This document shows positions 24,901 through 36,285 of a stretch of DNA of 64,000 nucleotides, piece by piece (within the stretch, counting starts at the first letter, position 1; each line of letters starts with the position of its first letter). The notes under the pieces are model-generated. The model was not told the DNA's origin and did not search any database. It saw only the letters and a list, made by a program, of their open reading frames with translations. A program made the translations under genes and the position numbers. This DNA is from Phycomyces blakesleeanus NRRL 1555(-) (lineage: Eukaryota > Mucoromycota > Mucoromycetes > Mucorales > Phycomycetaceae), in contig NW_017265160.1 of assembly GCF_001638985.1 (NCBI RefSeq), positions 235,378 to 299,377 of the forward strand. The letters are read 5' to 3'.

Positions 24901-27156
24901 AACTCACTTCGTGGCAAGAGAAGCACAACTCTCTTCAGTCAGACCACGAAAGTACCCTCGAGAAAATCAGCAAGCTCGACCAAGAGATTGCTCGTCTGTC
25001 AGCTGAGAATCTTAAACAAAAAGAGGAGGTTGCGGCACTTAAGCAGCAACAGCAAACAATGGCTTCATTGCCGCCACAGCAGCCACAGCCCCCTCAGCAA
25101 CCTCAGCGCCGCACATCTATGCACACCAACTACCACAATGCTGCTGCTGCCGCTGCTGTCACTAGTGCCACTGCTAGTGCGGCTTCTGCTGCAGATGATG
25201 CCGAGGTGGCTGAGCTCAAGAGCCAGATCGTAGCTCTTAAGGCCCAATTGTCTCAGAGCCTCCGACGCCAGCCTACACGCCAACAGTCGATCAATGCGTT
25301 CTCGCGCACCCTGTCACCTGCACGAAATGATCCTTACCGTCGTGGAGTGTCACCTGAAGGAGCCAGTCCGCGCGGAAAATCCCCCACTGGTTCATCTATT
25401 GCGTCTTTCCGCCGTAACAGTGTAGGAGAACCACCTGCTCGCCCAGAAACACATGCCTCCAAGGTGGTTTACAATGAACCCGAGCAAATGCGGCCCATGT
25501 CAATCGACCACATCAATACTCTCAAGAACAAGAAGATGCCTAATGGTAGCAACCCTGACGAAGCCGTAAGTTTTCTTGATTGGTTTTTGAGTATCAAATA
25601 TTGTAAAAAAAAATTAATAATAACATTTTACTTTTTATTTTTAGATTCATGCTATCTTTCACGATCTGGAGACCTTGGATAAGGAAATCCATATTGGGCT
25701 GGTCCAATCACTCAAAATTGTTCCTCCCAATGTTCAGAACCCTCCTTCGCCCGAGGAAGTGCTTTTCCCTGCCCATATGATTGCCATTTGCGCCACTCAA
25801 ATGTGGAGACTTGGTTATCTAGCAGAATCGAACTCTATGCTATTCTCGGTCATGTACACCATCCAGAAATACTGCGCCGTAAGTGCTATTGGTTTTTATA
25901 AAAATAAATCAACAAGAGAAGAGTTATAGTTATTATTATTATTATTATTATTATTAACTATTTATATTTACATATATAAATGACTTGCAGAGTTTTACTG
26001 GTGAAGATACCATTATTCCCTGCGCTTACTGGCTCTCTAATGCTCACGAGCTTCTGTCCTTGATCTGCTCAGCTGAGCAAGAACTCGAGCGTGAGATGCA
26101 CTACAACTCTATACATGGTCGCCGCGCAGTCGGATGGCACGAATTTGAAAAGCTAGTCGAGACTGTCAAATACGAACTCCAGTGCCTTGAAGACAATATC
26201 TACCACAACTGGCTCACCGAGCTCAAGAAGAAACTGACCAAGATGGCCGTTCCTGCCGTGATTGAGAACCAGTCTCTTCCAGGTTTTATTGCCAATGAGT
26301 CCAATCGATTCTTTGGCAAGATTCTGTCGAGCAACAACCAGCCCGCTTACTCGATGGATGATTTGCTCAACTTCCTGAACCGGGTCTACCGTACCATGAA
26401 ATGCTATTATGTTGATCCATATGTGGTGGCCCAGACATTGACTGAGTTGCTAAAGTTGATTGGCGTCACTACCTTTAATGACCTTGTTATGCGACGCAAC
26501 TTTAACTCATGGAAGAGAGGTAAGAATAAAAAATAAAATAAAAAGAGAGAGAGGCATAAAAACTGACATTTTGTGGTATTGTGTACAGCTATGCAGATCC
26601 AATATAATATCACTCGGCTGGAAGAGTGGTGCAAGGCTCATGAGGTTCCTGATGCCACTGCACAGCTTGAACATTTGATGCAAGCTGCCAAATTATTGCA
26701 GTTGAAAAAGGCAACTCTGGAAGATGTCAAGATCATCTATGATGTGTGTTGGTTATTGGCTCCTACTCAGATCCAAAAACTTATCCAAAACTACAGTGTG
26801 GCTGATTACGAAGTAAGCTTAATTATTCTTTTCTTACTACTTCTACCACCAACGACACCAGATAGTGTAAAGTGATATGTATAAATGTTGAACCATTCTC
26901 TCTATCCTTTGTATAGGATCCTATCAGCAACGATATTCTGCGTGTAGTGGCATCGCGGGTGAGCAATGGAGATTCCAACGACATCCTGTTGTTGGATAAT
27001 GTCTCTTTGGATGATAGTCCATATTCTATGCCAGAAAACCACGTGGTCGAAGCAAAACTCTATCTACCTGCCTATCTCAACCTGCGACAACTTCAGCGCC
27101 TCACATCTTTGGTGGCCATTGTCAAACAGAACCCATCACGTCAAGAATCCCTTTAA
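20673..27156 (+). CDS. MYO2: Class V myosin heavy chain, 1637 aa
   Basis: Eighteen exons: 20673-20849, 20936-21068, 21162-21399, 21515-21645, 21794-21876, 22015-22734, 22794-22826, 22891-22998, 23084-23365, 23438-23497, 23606-23965, 24060-24336, 24405-24492, 24569-25565, 25645-25878, 25991-26519, 26589-26812 and 26917-27156. They give 4914 nt (1637 aa) in frame. The motor domain is about residues 70-775, with P-loop GESGAGKT near 181-188 (split by intron 3), switch [11 protein letters not shown], and relay [16 protein letters not shown]. About six IQ motifs follow (776-930), then a coiled coil (about 930-1090), Gln/Pro/Ala low complexity, and a C-terminal DIL cargo-binding domain from about 1230. 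Class V myosins walk on actin and carry secretory vesicles and organelles to sites of polar growth, here presumably hyphal tips. The symbol follows the yeast orthologue. An alternative upstream start is possible. Confidence 0.96.
21905..21939. repeat. CT microsatellite inside a myosin intron
   Basis: About 14 CT units in the intron between exons 5 and 6, shortly after the donor, and probably neutral. Confidence 0.85.
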
Positions 27157-27528
27157 TAAACATCGAAAATATCCGAATAAGGGAAAGACGTTCTTCTTCT
27201 TTTTCTATTTCCCCCCCTCCTTTCTACCCTCTACAACTTCTTTATCTCTTTATCTCTTACTCTCTCGCTTCTTCGTTCTCTCTTTTCCTTTTCTGTCTTG
27301 TTATCCCATTTTATTAAATATATAAATCTTTCTATATGTACAAATGTACTAGACTGAAATATGTAATTATATATACTTTGTGTATGTGTGTATGTGTGTG
27401 TGAGTGTATATGTGTATGTGTGCTATATGTGCTATATGTGAGTGTTGTGTATGTGCTGTGGGCTTGTTAGTGTTGATGTGCGTATCTTTAGATTGAAAGG
27501 TAAGGTCTAGAGCCTGTTGTCTGTTTGG
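27157..27528. other. Convergent 3' intergenic region
   Basis: About 370 bp between the stop codons of myosin V (plus) and the Thr/Gly-repeat gene (minus). It has pyrimidine-rich 3' UTR sequence, an ATTAAATATATAAA stretch near 27311 that could serve polyadenylation, and a TG-rich imperfect repeat at about 27380-27450. Confidence 0.5.
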
Positions 27529-29610
27529 TTAAGATGAAGTGGTACGGGATATAAATTTCTGTTCCAGGTGACTGAGACGGGTGGATAGTTCCGAAAAGAC
27601 GGTTTGAAACGGTGGTAGATTTACTACAGGATGTGTCGGCAAGACTTTCATCTTGGTCGCTTGTGTTGCCAGCAAATCGAGATTACACGCCACGCGGCCT
27701 TCGTCTTGCTCTCTTTGTATCGTGGGTACTATTTGTTGTGAACGTGTTGTCTCGGCCCGATCGTCCCGTCTGAGAGGAGGAATTTTGTAGGTCTTGTCCT
27801 TTTCCCACTCATGATCAAATGCGTGTGCAGTTAAGACAGGAGAAAGGGGATGATCGGAAAAGGGAGAGGTTGACCAAACTGGGGTAGAGACGCGCGCTGT
27901 ACTATGTGTGCTGTGTGGACTGTGTGTGCTGCTGTGATCACTGCGCAAGGGTGCCAATACAGGAATGCTATCTGTATTAACTAGTGAACGACGATACTTG
28001 CGACGACCAGATACAGAAACTGAGACAAAGCTAGTGCTAGTGCTAGCGCTAGTGCTCGTGCTCGTGCTTGTGCTCGTGCTGATACTAGTACTTGTACTTG
28101 TACTAGTACTAGTGCTAGTGCTAGTACTGGCACTGGCACTGGCACTGGCACTTGTATTTGTATTTGTATTTGTATTTGTATTTGTGCCTGCACCTATTCC
28201 TGTTCTTGCACCTACTCTTGTGCTTGTTCTTGTGCCTGTGCATGTTCCTGTACTTGTTCCTGTTCCTATTTCTACTCCTGTTCCTGTGCCTGTGCCTGTG
28301 TCTGTGCCTGTTCCTGTACCTGTGCCTGTGCCTGCACAAGCTGCAGAAGCAGAAGATGATGATAATGAAGATATTGAAGGCGATGATGGTGATAGGGTTA
28401 GGCTGTCACCCAAGGTGCGTTTGATAGGCCGTTGGCGCATTGTCTTTTGTCTTTTGCGGACTGGTCCAAGCCGTGTGTCGATTATGACAGCCTGTTGTGC
28501 GCGTGCTTCGATGATTGCCTGTTGCTGTTTCCTGAGTTTTGCGGCAGTCAGCAATGCTTTCTGAATTTCGTGTGGAGATTCATTTCGTCGCTTGGCTAAT
28601 CGAAGTATCCAGCTTTTTGTCTTTTGCTTGGCTTGACGCTCAGTCTTTGGTGGTAGCATACTGGTTGGAATAAACAATATAGAAAAATGATATAAAAAAA
28701 ATGAAACTTTGTGTCAGTAAAATTCCATAAAGCCATATCACTTTTTATTTATTTATTTACTTTTTTTTTATAATATACTATTTATTAAGAAATTGATCAT
28801 AATTGTAAAGTGCTTCAATGTCACACATGCTGTCAATTTTGGCAGCACCGATTCGTTTCAGATTTACAAAAATATCTCCACAAAGACATTTCTCCTTCTA
28901 TCCCTATTAATTCCTTCCCCTTGTTTAAATTTGTATATTTATATATATTGATAGGAATGTTGGTCAAAGAATGACACAAAGAACAAGTCAAGTCTGCTTG
29001 TGTGTGTGTGTGTGTGTGTGTAGATAATATGTAAAATTAAATACAGTCTAATAGAATATATAAAAACGACTCACCATTCCAAAAGAGTCTGTTCAGTATC
29101 TGAAACTGATTCTTGTGTAAATTCGCCATCGTCAGAACTGATATGGTGCTGTTCAATGAATAGATGAGCAAGATGTGACAGAGTAGCATCGGTTATGCTC
29201 CAATCCAATATTAATGTGTGCTCAGTTATGTGCGGGTGTGTGTTGGGTTTGAGAGTAAAGGATAGACTCTGGAGTAAAGGATTGGCTGTTCCTGCCAACA
29301 GATCCTTGTGAGAGAGTCTACATAACTCTGCCAAGGCATAGAGCTGCAGACGACAGGCGATGGCGATAACCAATTGAGACTGTAGATAGATATGGCCGTT
29401 TTGGTCGGTACATATGGACTCTGGACTACTCTGGACTAGCCGAGTGATTGAGTGGATTTCCTCTGAGGTTGGAGAGTGAATTATGGTGAATATATAGCGT
29501 AGATCGTCAAGAGAGAAGAAGTCGAGTGGTTGGTTGTCTTGGATAGGTATCATGTAGAGAGAAAGAGCTGAAGGATGTGTGGTGCCTAGGGTAATTGCTT
29601 TGACTCTCAT
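27529..29610 (-). CDS. Protein of unknown function with a Thr/Gly/Ser repeat, 555 aa (two-exon model)
   Basis: Exon 1 is 29610-29075 and exon 2 is 28660-27529. A GTGAGT donor and a CCAACCAG acceptor join them in frame (1668 nt). Exon 1 encodes a folded-looking alpha/beta sequence (SLDDLRYIFTIIHSP, LQLYALAELCRLS) that I do not recognise. Exon 2 begins with a basic helix (SWILRLAKRRN, then KLRKQQQAIIEARAQQA). It continues with about 110 residues of GT/ST dipeptide repeat encoded by a degenerate hexanucleotide array (28022-28340), then Ser/Pro/His-rich sequence and a short C-terminal helix (FSELSTRLSHLEQKF). The 413-nt intron is long for this genome. These may therefore be two genes: 29610-29071 (179 aa), and one starting at the ATG at 28659 (376 aa). 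Confidence 0.5.
28022..28340. repeat. Degenerate hexanucleotide coding minisatellite
   Basis: Runs of units such as GTGCTA, GTGCTC, GTACTT, GGCACT, TTTGTA and TGTGCC on the plus strand encode Thr-Ser, Thr-Gly, Ala-Ser and Thr-Asn repeats on the minus strand. The opposite strand is also open because the array lacks stop codons in several frames. Confidence 0.85.
28999..29021. repeat. TG microsatellite
   Basis: About 11 TG units in the presumed 413-nt intron, or intergenic gap, of the repeat-protein gene. Confidence 0.85.
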
Positions 29611-30469
29611 ATTATTCCTGTCTACAAAATAAGGTGAGAAGATTAATGATAATATAATAAGCAAGGAAGGGAGAGTGTATTTGGGGGGTAAATAGATAAG
29701 TAAGTAGGTTTCCTATATTTTTTATTTTTTTTTTAAAAAAAAAAAAAGGCAAAAAATTATGGGGGGGTAGAAGGGTATAAAGATAAAGAGATAAAGAAGA
29801 GGAGGGTGGGGGTTGAGGATCCCTTGAGATGAAACGTATTATTATGAATATTAAATATATAAGGTAAAGTAAAGTAAAATAAAATAAAATATATACATAA
29901 GAATCCCCACAAACATGTGTTTTCTTTTTTTACATATAAAATTATAATTATAATTATAATTATTTATATTACATTTATATATCAATTATTATAATAATTA
30001 AAGGTGATTTGCTCTTGTTCTTTATTTTATTTTATTTTATTTTATTCTCTCCTTCTTTTTCTGAAATCCATAGTCTTGAACCCCCTTAAAAGACAACAAC
30101 GAAAAAAGAAAAAGAAAATTAAAGTGAATTGAAGTGAATTTGAAGCTGAAGTAGCAAATTCATATTTTTTATATATAAAAAAAAATATTACTCCTTGTTT
30201 CATCATTTTGAAAGAAAGGAAGAAAAATATTAACGTTTATTGTGTGCATGAAACAACCTCTTGTTTTGTCTGCTTTATTACAGCGTTTCATGTCTAGAAT
30301 TAAATTTACCAGGAATTTTTTCAGTTAAACATCTACACAAGCCACACACTCTATTCTTTTTCCACTTAAACCTTGGTCTGTCCTGACTTCAATTGGCGAC
30401 TAAGCTATAGCCACCAACCTACAAACCAACAACCAGTGACGAGCCACTTGTTCAATTTTTAAATCACTG

Positions 30470-30505
<36 letters not shown>

Positions 30506-30523
30506 CATATATACATATAAAAC
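29611..30523. other. Divergent promoter region between the repeat-protein gene and SPT8
   Basis: About 910 bp, AT-rich, with poly-T/poly-A runs near 29715-29750, AAAGT/AAAAT pentamer repeats near 29865-29890, an ATAATT tandem near 29940-29965, and an ATATAT run at about 30483-30505 just before the SPT8 start. No gene is seen. It probably serves two divergent promoters. Confidence 0.5.
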
Positions 30524-33106
30524 ATGTCTTCTGATGAAGATGACCTTGACTTGAACGACGACACTACTTCTCAATTAGACAATGCTACAGACGATGGTGA
30601 TGTAATGGACATTGAAGGTAAAGCACATTCTTGTCTCATTAAATACATAAAAACAATAAATTACTCTTATCAGTATTGTCTTCTATTATTATTATTATTT
30701 TTTAATTTTTATCAACAACAATAACAATAACAACAACAAACTCATATTTATACATTTGTTGATATATTGATATGTATAAATATAATACAATAACAATAAA
30801 GACCCCTTACCTTCTGCTCGAAGTTCACCGGCACCTCAACAGGAGTTAATGGACACAAACACATCTCACAGACAACGTCTCTGTTTGTGCATCTCACCAG
30901 ACGCAAGGATCTGTAGATCCTACGACTGTGTTCCTCATGCAAGTTATTGTAGATATTGAAGAGAGAGAGAGAGAGAGAGAGAAGGAGAGAAGGAGCGAGA
31001 TATTGATATTAAATATAAACTTAGGTTGCTGCTATTCACCCTAATCCAATCTATAGTTTGGCAGCAACTCGATGTTATCGGTGGATATTTACAGGATCGG
31101 ATGATGGCTATGTACGAAAATGGGATTTCTTTGCATCGATGAATGGCAAACTACTTCTCACTCAAGCACAAAGACATCAGCATGTTGAATCTGTGAGCAT
31201 GGTGAGTATTAGATAATTATTAGTATATCATGATGTAGTTTAAATAATATTACTGTGGGGAATATATATAATTTTTCTCTGAATCTGGCAGGCTGGTGTC
31301 CTGAGTTCTTGGTGGGAGCATGAAGAACATCCAGGTAAATTGACTATTGCTATTATTATTCCTTTAATTTCATAACTGTCCTTTGTATTACTATTACTAC
31401 TTTACTTTTATATAACATTTAAATAAAACCTTTAATATGCACACATATACATACACTTGTTTCTAATAAATAATATAATATAATAATATCAATATTAATA
31501 TTAAATAATAAGTAATGGGTAAAAAAGAAGTAAAGTAAAAAAAGAAGTGTATAATTAATGCCTTTATGTATATATGTATATCTATAACCTGCATTCATCT
31601 AGAACCTGTTGCCAAAATAGAACCAGTCGATTCTACCGGAGAGGAAAGTGCTGGTACACAGGCTGTTCAAGGGCCACTACTAGAACCCAAGGCATCTCCT
31701 GTATACAGCATGGACGTTCATGCAGAAGCACTCTGGATGGTTCTAGGCTGTGACAATGGTAGCATTAATCTTGTCACTGTACGACATGAGGAAGGCAAGT
31801 GCCGTAATGTGTTAAGACATCACAAGGGTCCAGTATCGGTCTTGAAGATCACTCCAAGCGAAACAGGTGTCATCAGTGGCTCTTGGGACCGGACTGTAGC
31901 CGTAAGCATAGTTTCTTAATTTATATATATAACAAAAACAAAAGCAAAAAAAAAGTGCTTTTTTGTTTGTTTATTTATTTATTTATCTATTTATGTGTGT
32001 ATATCATGTGGATTGTTAGGAGTGGGATCTTCACACAGGCACAATAGTCAGATCATACCAAGGTCACAACTCACAGATTGCATCGGTCGCCTTTCAACCT
32101 ATCTACACACCCTATGTGCCTACAAACACATCAAAAGACACCCAAGATAAATCTGTTCTTGACACCACAGATAATCCTGACTCTGCGCAACCCACAGACC
32201 CTAGCTTGATCTGGGACCAAAAGAACCCTGACATTCTGCTAACAACCAGTGTCGACGGCCAATGTTTGTTGTGGGATCGACGGGAACCTTCAAATGATGC
32301 ACGAAAATTAGGGGTACCAGAACGTACCCCACCTTGGTGCTTATCCGTGAGTAAATACCGACCAATACTGTGTATCTGTTGTTGATTTTAAACAACAACA
32401 CCAACAACAACAACAACAACAACAAAAAATCTCTTTGTCTCAATAGGCATGCTGGAGTACTGACGGCACAAAGATATATGCAGGTCGGCGCAATGGAACA
32501 GGTATGTCTTAATATGGAGTAGTCATACACAGAAAAAATTCAACACTATATTGTCTTTTTGTTTTATTTATTTTTTTGGTATTAGTTGATGAATATGACT
32601 ATGCTTCTCAAAAGCATATCCAGACCTTCCGTATGCCATCGAATTCCGGTCCTGTATCTTATGTTAGCAGTATGCCAAATGGAAAACATTTGATATGGTA
32701 AATATCAAAAAGCTCTATTCATGTTTTACTTTTGTTTTACTAAATATGTACATTGGGATGTAATTATTAGTGCTTCAAATGATAATGTGCGCCTCTGGGA
32801 CACATCATTAGATTCTGCATTTACCATCCGACCAGGAGTTGAACAAGAATTTGTAAAACCCTCGAAAACACCATCAGTAATTCCTTTTATCATTTTGCCT
32901 GGTCATCATGGAGGAGTTATCTCACATATATGTAAGTCATATAGATTTTTATATATATAAAAATTGATCTATATCATGTTATTAATTTTAATAAACTAGA
33001 TGTTGACCCAACATGTCAGTACATGATCACCACGTCTGGAAATAGAGGCTGGGAAGGTAGCTCTACAAATGCATGTCTATTTTATGATATTAGTCCTGTT
33101 GTTTAA
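30524..33106 (+). CDS. SPT8: SAGA complex WD40 subunit SPT8, 503 aa
   Basis: Ten exons: 30524-30617, 30802-30938, 31025-31201, 31292-31334, 31603-31901, 32020-32346, 32447-32501, 32586-32697, 32771-32931 and 33000-33106. They give 1512 nt (503 aa) in frame. The N-terminus is acidic (SSDEDDLDLNDD). The block SYDCVPHVAAIHPNPIYSLA, followed by AATR, WIFTGSDDGYVRKWDFF and QRHQHVESVSMAGVLSSWWE, is the signature of fungal Spt8. Further WD repeats follow (ISGSWDRTVAEWDL, WDQKNPDILLTTSVDGQCLLWDR, ASNDNVRLWDTS), ending GRGWEGSS-like. Spt8 binds TBP and regulates SAGA at promoters; this role is known from yeast. Intron 2 has a GC donor (GCAAGT after CCTCAT), needed to join VPH to VAAIH in frame. Confidence 0.93.
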
Positions 33107-33701
33107 ATAAACGTGATTTACTTTCTAATATATCTATATATAAGTCTCTTTACCTTAAGGATACAAAAAAAAACTAGAGAGAAAGCAAAAGTTGTACTAT
33201 AAGATAATGTTTAGCTGATTCATATTTAGTTTCAACTACATTCTTGTATATTATTATTATATATCTTTGAAATCCTTTGAATTTATTTATTTATTTGTTA
33301 GACAATGTTAATCCTTTCATGTTTATACAAGTAAACTCTGCTGTTATGTCTGTAATATTCTTGACTAAATATAATTTTAATAAATGTCACAAAAATATGC
33401 TATAGAAAATTATATTTAAGATTTAAATAATACATTGGTCTCTTACCCTGTAGCTATATGTAAAATGTGACTCAATAGACCTTAGAAATAAATATAACTA
33501 TAAAAAAAAACAGAAAACATTAATTCAAATTATTTTTCTTCTATTTCTACTACTTATTTACTGTAAAAAATATATAAAAGCTGTAATAATATTGTTTATT
33601 TAAAATTCTATATACTTTCACAGTATATCTATATCGTATCTAAAATTATTTTAATATTACAGCTATCAAATTATAATAAGTATATAAAAAAATAAAAAAA
33701 T
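33107..33701. other. AT-rich intergenic DNA before the left LTR
   Basis: SPT8 3' flank, about 75-80 percent AT by eye, with several AATAAA-like polyadenylation signals. No gene is seen. Confidence 0.5.
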
Positions 33702-34254
33702 CTAATTGTGGTATTTCAGGTACAAAACAATAGAAAAATAAAATATTTGATAATAGAGACGTATAGAAATACTTTGAGACTGTATATAAGTTGTCTTTAT
33801 TCATAAATAAAAAGTGTCCCTTTTTATAAGAAAACACAATCTACTCTTGTCATTACGTCTTAGTTTTTTAAGGCTTTCTTTCTTTACTATATTTGATTAT
33901 TAGAGTGTATTTACTGCTTAACTAGTGTCAGTGTTACAATTATGACATCAAGTCATAAATTGTACTTCTTTAGTTCTTAGCTATTCTTTTCTCTTTTATA
34001 CTAGAGCTTTAGGACTTTCTACTAAATTAGCTCCATATCGATCTGACACAGTTTACCCAGCAGTATGATATAATTATCTTAACAATCTTTAAGATATTAT
34101 CTACAGTACTAACTGTAATAATTATTGGGCTGATTACTTAATCGTCTATATACATTTTATACTGACAAGATGATAGCTACTATGCTATCCCAATATGAAT
34201 ATGTTCTTATATGTGATAAATCCAACATCCGAGTGTCTGGATCACCACACTAAT
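33702..34254 (-). mobile_element. Solo LTR 1 with 5-bp target duplication CTAAT
   Basis: A 543-bp unit (33707-34249) begins TGTGGT and ends ACCACA, the classic TG...CA LTR termini. It is bounded on both sides by CTAAT (33702-33706 and 34250-34254). It is an inverted copy of the unit at 34864-35406 with identical length and about a dozen substitutions. No internal retrotransposon genes remain, so it is a solo LTR from recombination. Strand is given relative to copy 2; the transcriptional direction of the parent is unknown. Confidence 0.88.
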
Positions 34255-34532
34255 ATTATAAATAAAAATCTAATACTTTATATATGATTTAATTAGTAAT
34301 ATCCTTTTAAATGTCTAATCTAAATAAATTATAATAGACAGCTAATTGTATTATAAAAACTTTGAATTTTTTTTTAAAACAAATAGAAATTGTCTTTCGC
34401 CGCTACTGGGAATCGACTGCTTTTATAACTGTTATAACACAAGTCCGAGGAATTTACCGGACAAGTCCGGGCCGCACATAACAAATTTTATTGATTAAAT
34501 TTATAATAACTAAAACTTTAATTTAAAAGTAA

Positions 34533-34605
34533 GCCGCAATAGCTCAGCTGGGAGAGCGTTAGACTGAAGATCTAAAGGTCGTGTGTTCAATCCACACTTG
34601 TGGCA
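34533..34605 (+). tRNA. tRNA-Phe (anticodon GAA)
   Basis: A full cloverleaf can be drawn. Acceptor stem GCCGCAA pairs with TTGTGGC (one G-U), with discriminator A. The D-arm and A box are within TAGCTCAGCTGGGAGAGCG. The anticodon stem-loop has GACTGAAGATC with anticodon GAA. The T-arm is GTGTG TTCAATC CACAC, which contains the B box. No intron is present. The gene encodes cytoplasmic phenylalanine tRNA and is transcribed by RNA polymerase III. It sits midway between two solo LTRs inserted in opposite orientation. Confidence 0.95.
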
Positions 34606-34610
34606 GTTAC

Positions 34611-34614
34611 TTTT
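34611..34614 (+). terminator. Pol III terminator of tRNA-Phe
   Basis: A TTTT run 5 nt after the mature 3' end. A longer T-run (from about 34630) offers a back-up stop. Confidence 0.7.
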
Positions 34615-34858
34615 ATCTGTTCTGATTAGTTTTTTTTTTGGTAATTTTTAGTAAACAATTGTCGTTTTCGATCTGGTATTTCTTTTGTCAAGTCTCGACT
34701 GGGTGTATCTTTCTATTATTTTAACTTGTATAAGTTTTGATAATAGATCACCACCAACTAGGACGTTGTGAATAAATAGGAACAGATAAGAATATAGAGA
34801 ATTGAATGCTTTTTATTGATATAAATCTTTGAGTATTTATACAGATTTCTTAAAAGTG

Positions 34859-35411
34859 AAACTTGTGGTGATCCAGACACTCGGATGTTGGATTTATCAC
34901 ATATAAGAACATATTCATATTGGGATAGCGTAGTAGCTATCATCTTGTCAGTATAAAATATATATAAACGATTAAGTAATCAGCCCAATAATTATTACAG
35001 TTAGTACTGTAGATAATATCTTAAAGATTGTTAAGATAATTATATCATACTGCCGGGTAAACTGTGTCAGATCGATATGGAGCTAATTTAGTAGGAAGTC
35101 CTAAAGCTCTAGTATAAAAGAGAAAAGAATAGCTAAGAGCTAAAGAAGTACAATTTATGACTTGATGTCATAATTGTAACACCGACACTAGTTAAGCAGT
35201 AAATACACTCTAATAACCAAATATAGTAAAGGAAGAAAGCCTTAAGAAACTAAGACGTAATGACAAGAGCAGATTGTGTTTTCTTATAAAAAGGGACACT
35301 TTTTATTTATGAATAAAGACAACTTATATACAGTCTCAAAGTATTTCTATACGTCTCTATTATCAAATATTTTATTTTTCTATTGTTTCGTACCTGAAAT
35401 ACCACAAAACT
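34859..35411 (+). mobile_element. Solo LTR 2 with 5-bp target duplication AAACT
   Basis: A 543-bp unit (34864-35406) starts TGTGGTGATCC and ends GAAATACCACA. It is flanked by AAACT at 34859-34863 and 35407-35411. It is the same family as LTR 1 but in the opposite orientation, 258 bp beyond the tRNA. The different target duplications show two independent insertions, not one duplicated segment. Confidence 0.88.
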
Positions 35412-36285
35412 ATCTAATCTAATTATTTTACCCAGGACATATTGGTTTTACATTTATGGAAGGCGATATAATATGTCTTGGCTAACGAAAAGGGGAACCA
35501 ATCGGTATAACATTGAGGGCATATGTTAAAAGGAATAACCAATTGGATACCTGACTTAAGGATTTCTATCTACGATGTCAACTCTGACACTTTTATGGCA
35601 CTTGTAACTAAGTCGCATAATCAATACCACTGTGGATAGTCAAGTTTATGAGTAGCTTTTAGATAGAAATAATCATATCTTTTTATTAAGAATAAATGTT
35701 AGCTGTCTATACAAAATTATTATGATATTTATGATAAATAAATAGCTACAACAATATGTCTTAGATGCTAGATATCCAGTAATATTTCTACAAGTATATC
35801 AATCATCTTAAATATATAAAGTATACGAGAAAGACCAATTGGCGAAGTCTTGATCTTTTATCCAAAAGTAATCAACCATTACTGGTTGTCTATGAATGCC
35901 AATTTTGGTCGCTAGTATCAACTCTGACACAATGATATTTTGTTTTGATTATACATTGTTACACATTTTAGAAACTGTATTCAGAGTAAAAAAGTAACTA
36001 TTCATTAGTTTGTTAGTAGCTTAATATATTACTTTATTTTATTCTTTTAGCCCTAGGGCAAAAATTCTATAAATTTAAATATTCTTTTTTTTAATACATG
36101 TATATATATTATGTAAATTCTATTGGCTTGGAATGAAGAGCAATTAACCTAGGAGAAAAAAGTAACAGATATGAATTTTATTAAAAGTAGGTTATAAATC
36201 TTCACTTTTTTTTGCAATGTTTCTTTGATTCAAATTTGTTTATTTATCTATCTATCACAATTTTTTTAATTACATAACAATCAAT
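35412..36285. other. Possible older LTR fragments upstream of the piggyBac-derived gene
   Basis: No gene is seen. The motif TCAACTCTGACAC occurs twice (about 35580 and 35923), about 340 bp apart. On the minus strand it reads as an LTR-like GTGTCAGAGTTGA start, so degenerate LTR ends are possible. The final 100 bp are the promoter and leader of the next gene. Confidence 0.35.

Noticed and set aside
27965..28564. Long plus-strand frame of Leu/Val repeats
   Set aside because: Antisense shadow of the hexanucleotide array in the minus-strand gene; no sensible protein start or domain.
33646..33837. Minus-strand 63-codon frame rich in Phe and Tyr
   Set aside because: It lies within solo LTR 1 and is explained by the repeat.
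34321..34532. Idea that LTR 1 and LTR 2 are arms of a single inverted-repeat element carrying the tRNA
   Set aside because: Each copy has its own distinct 5-bp target duplication and LTR-type ends, so two insertions explain the data better.
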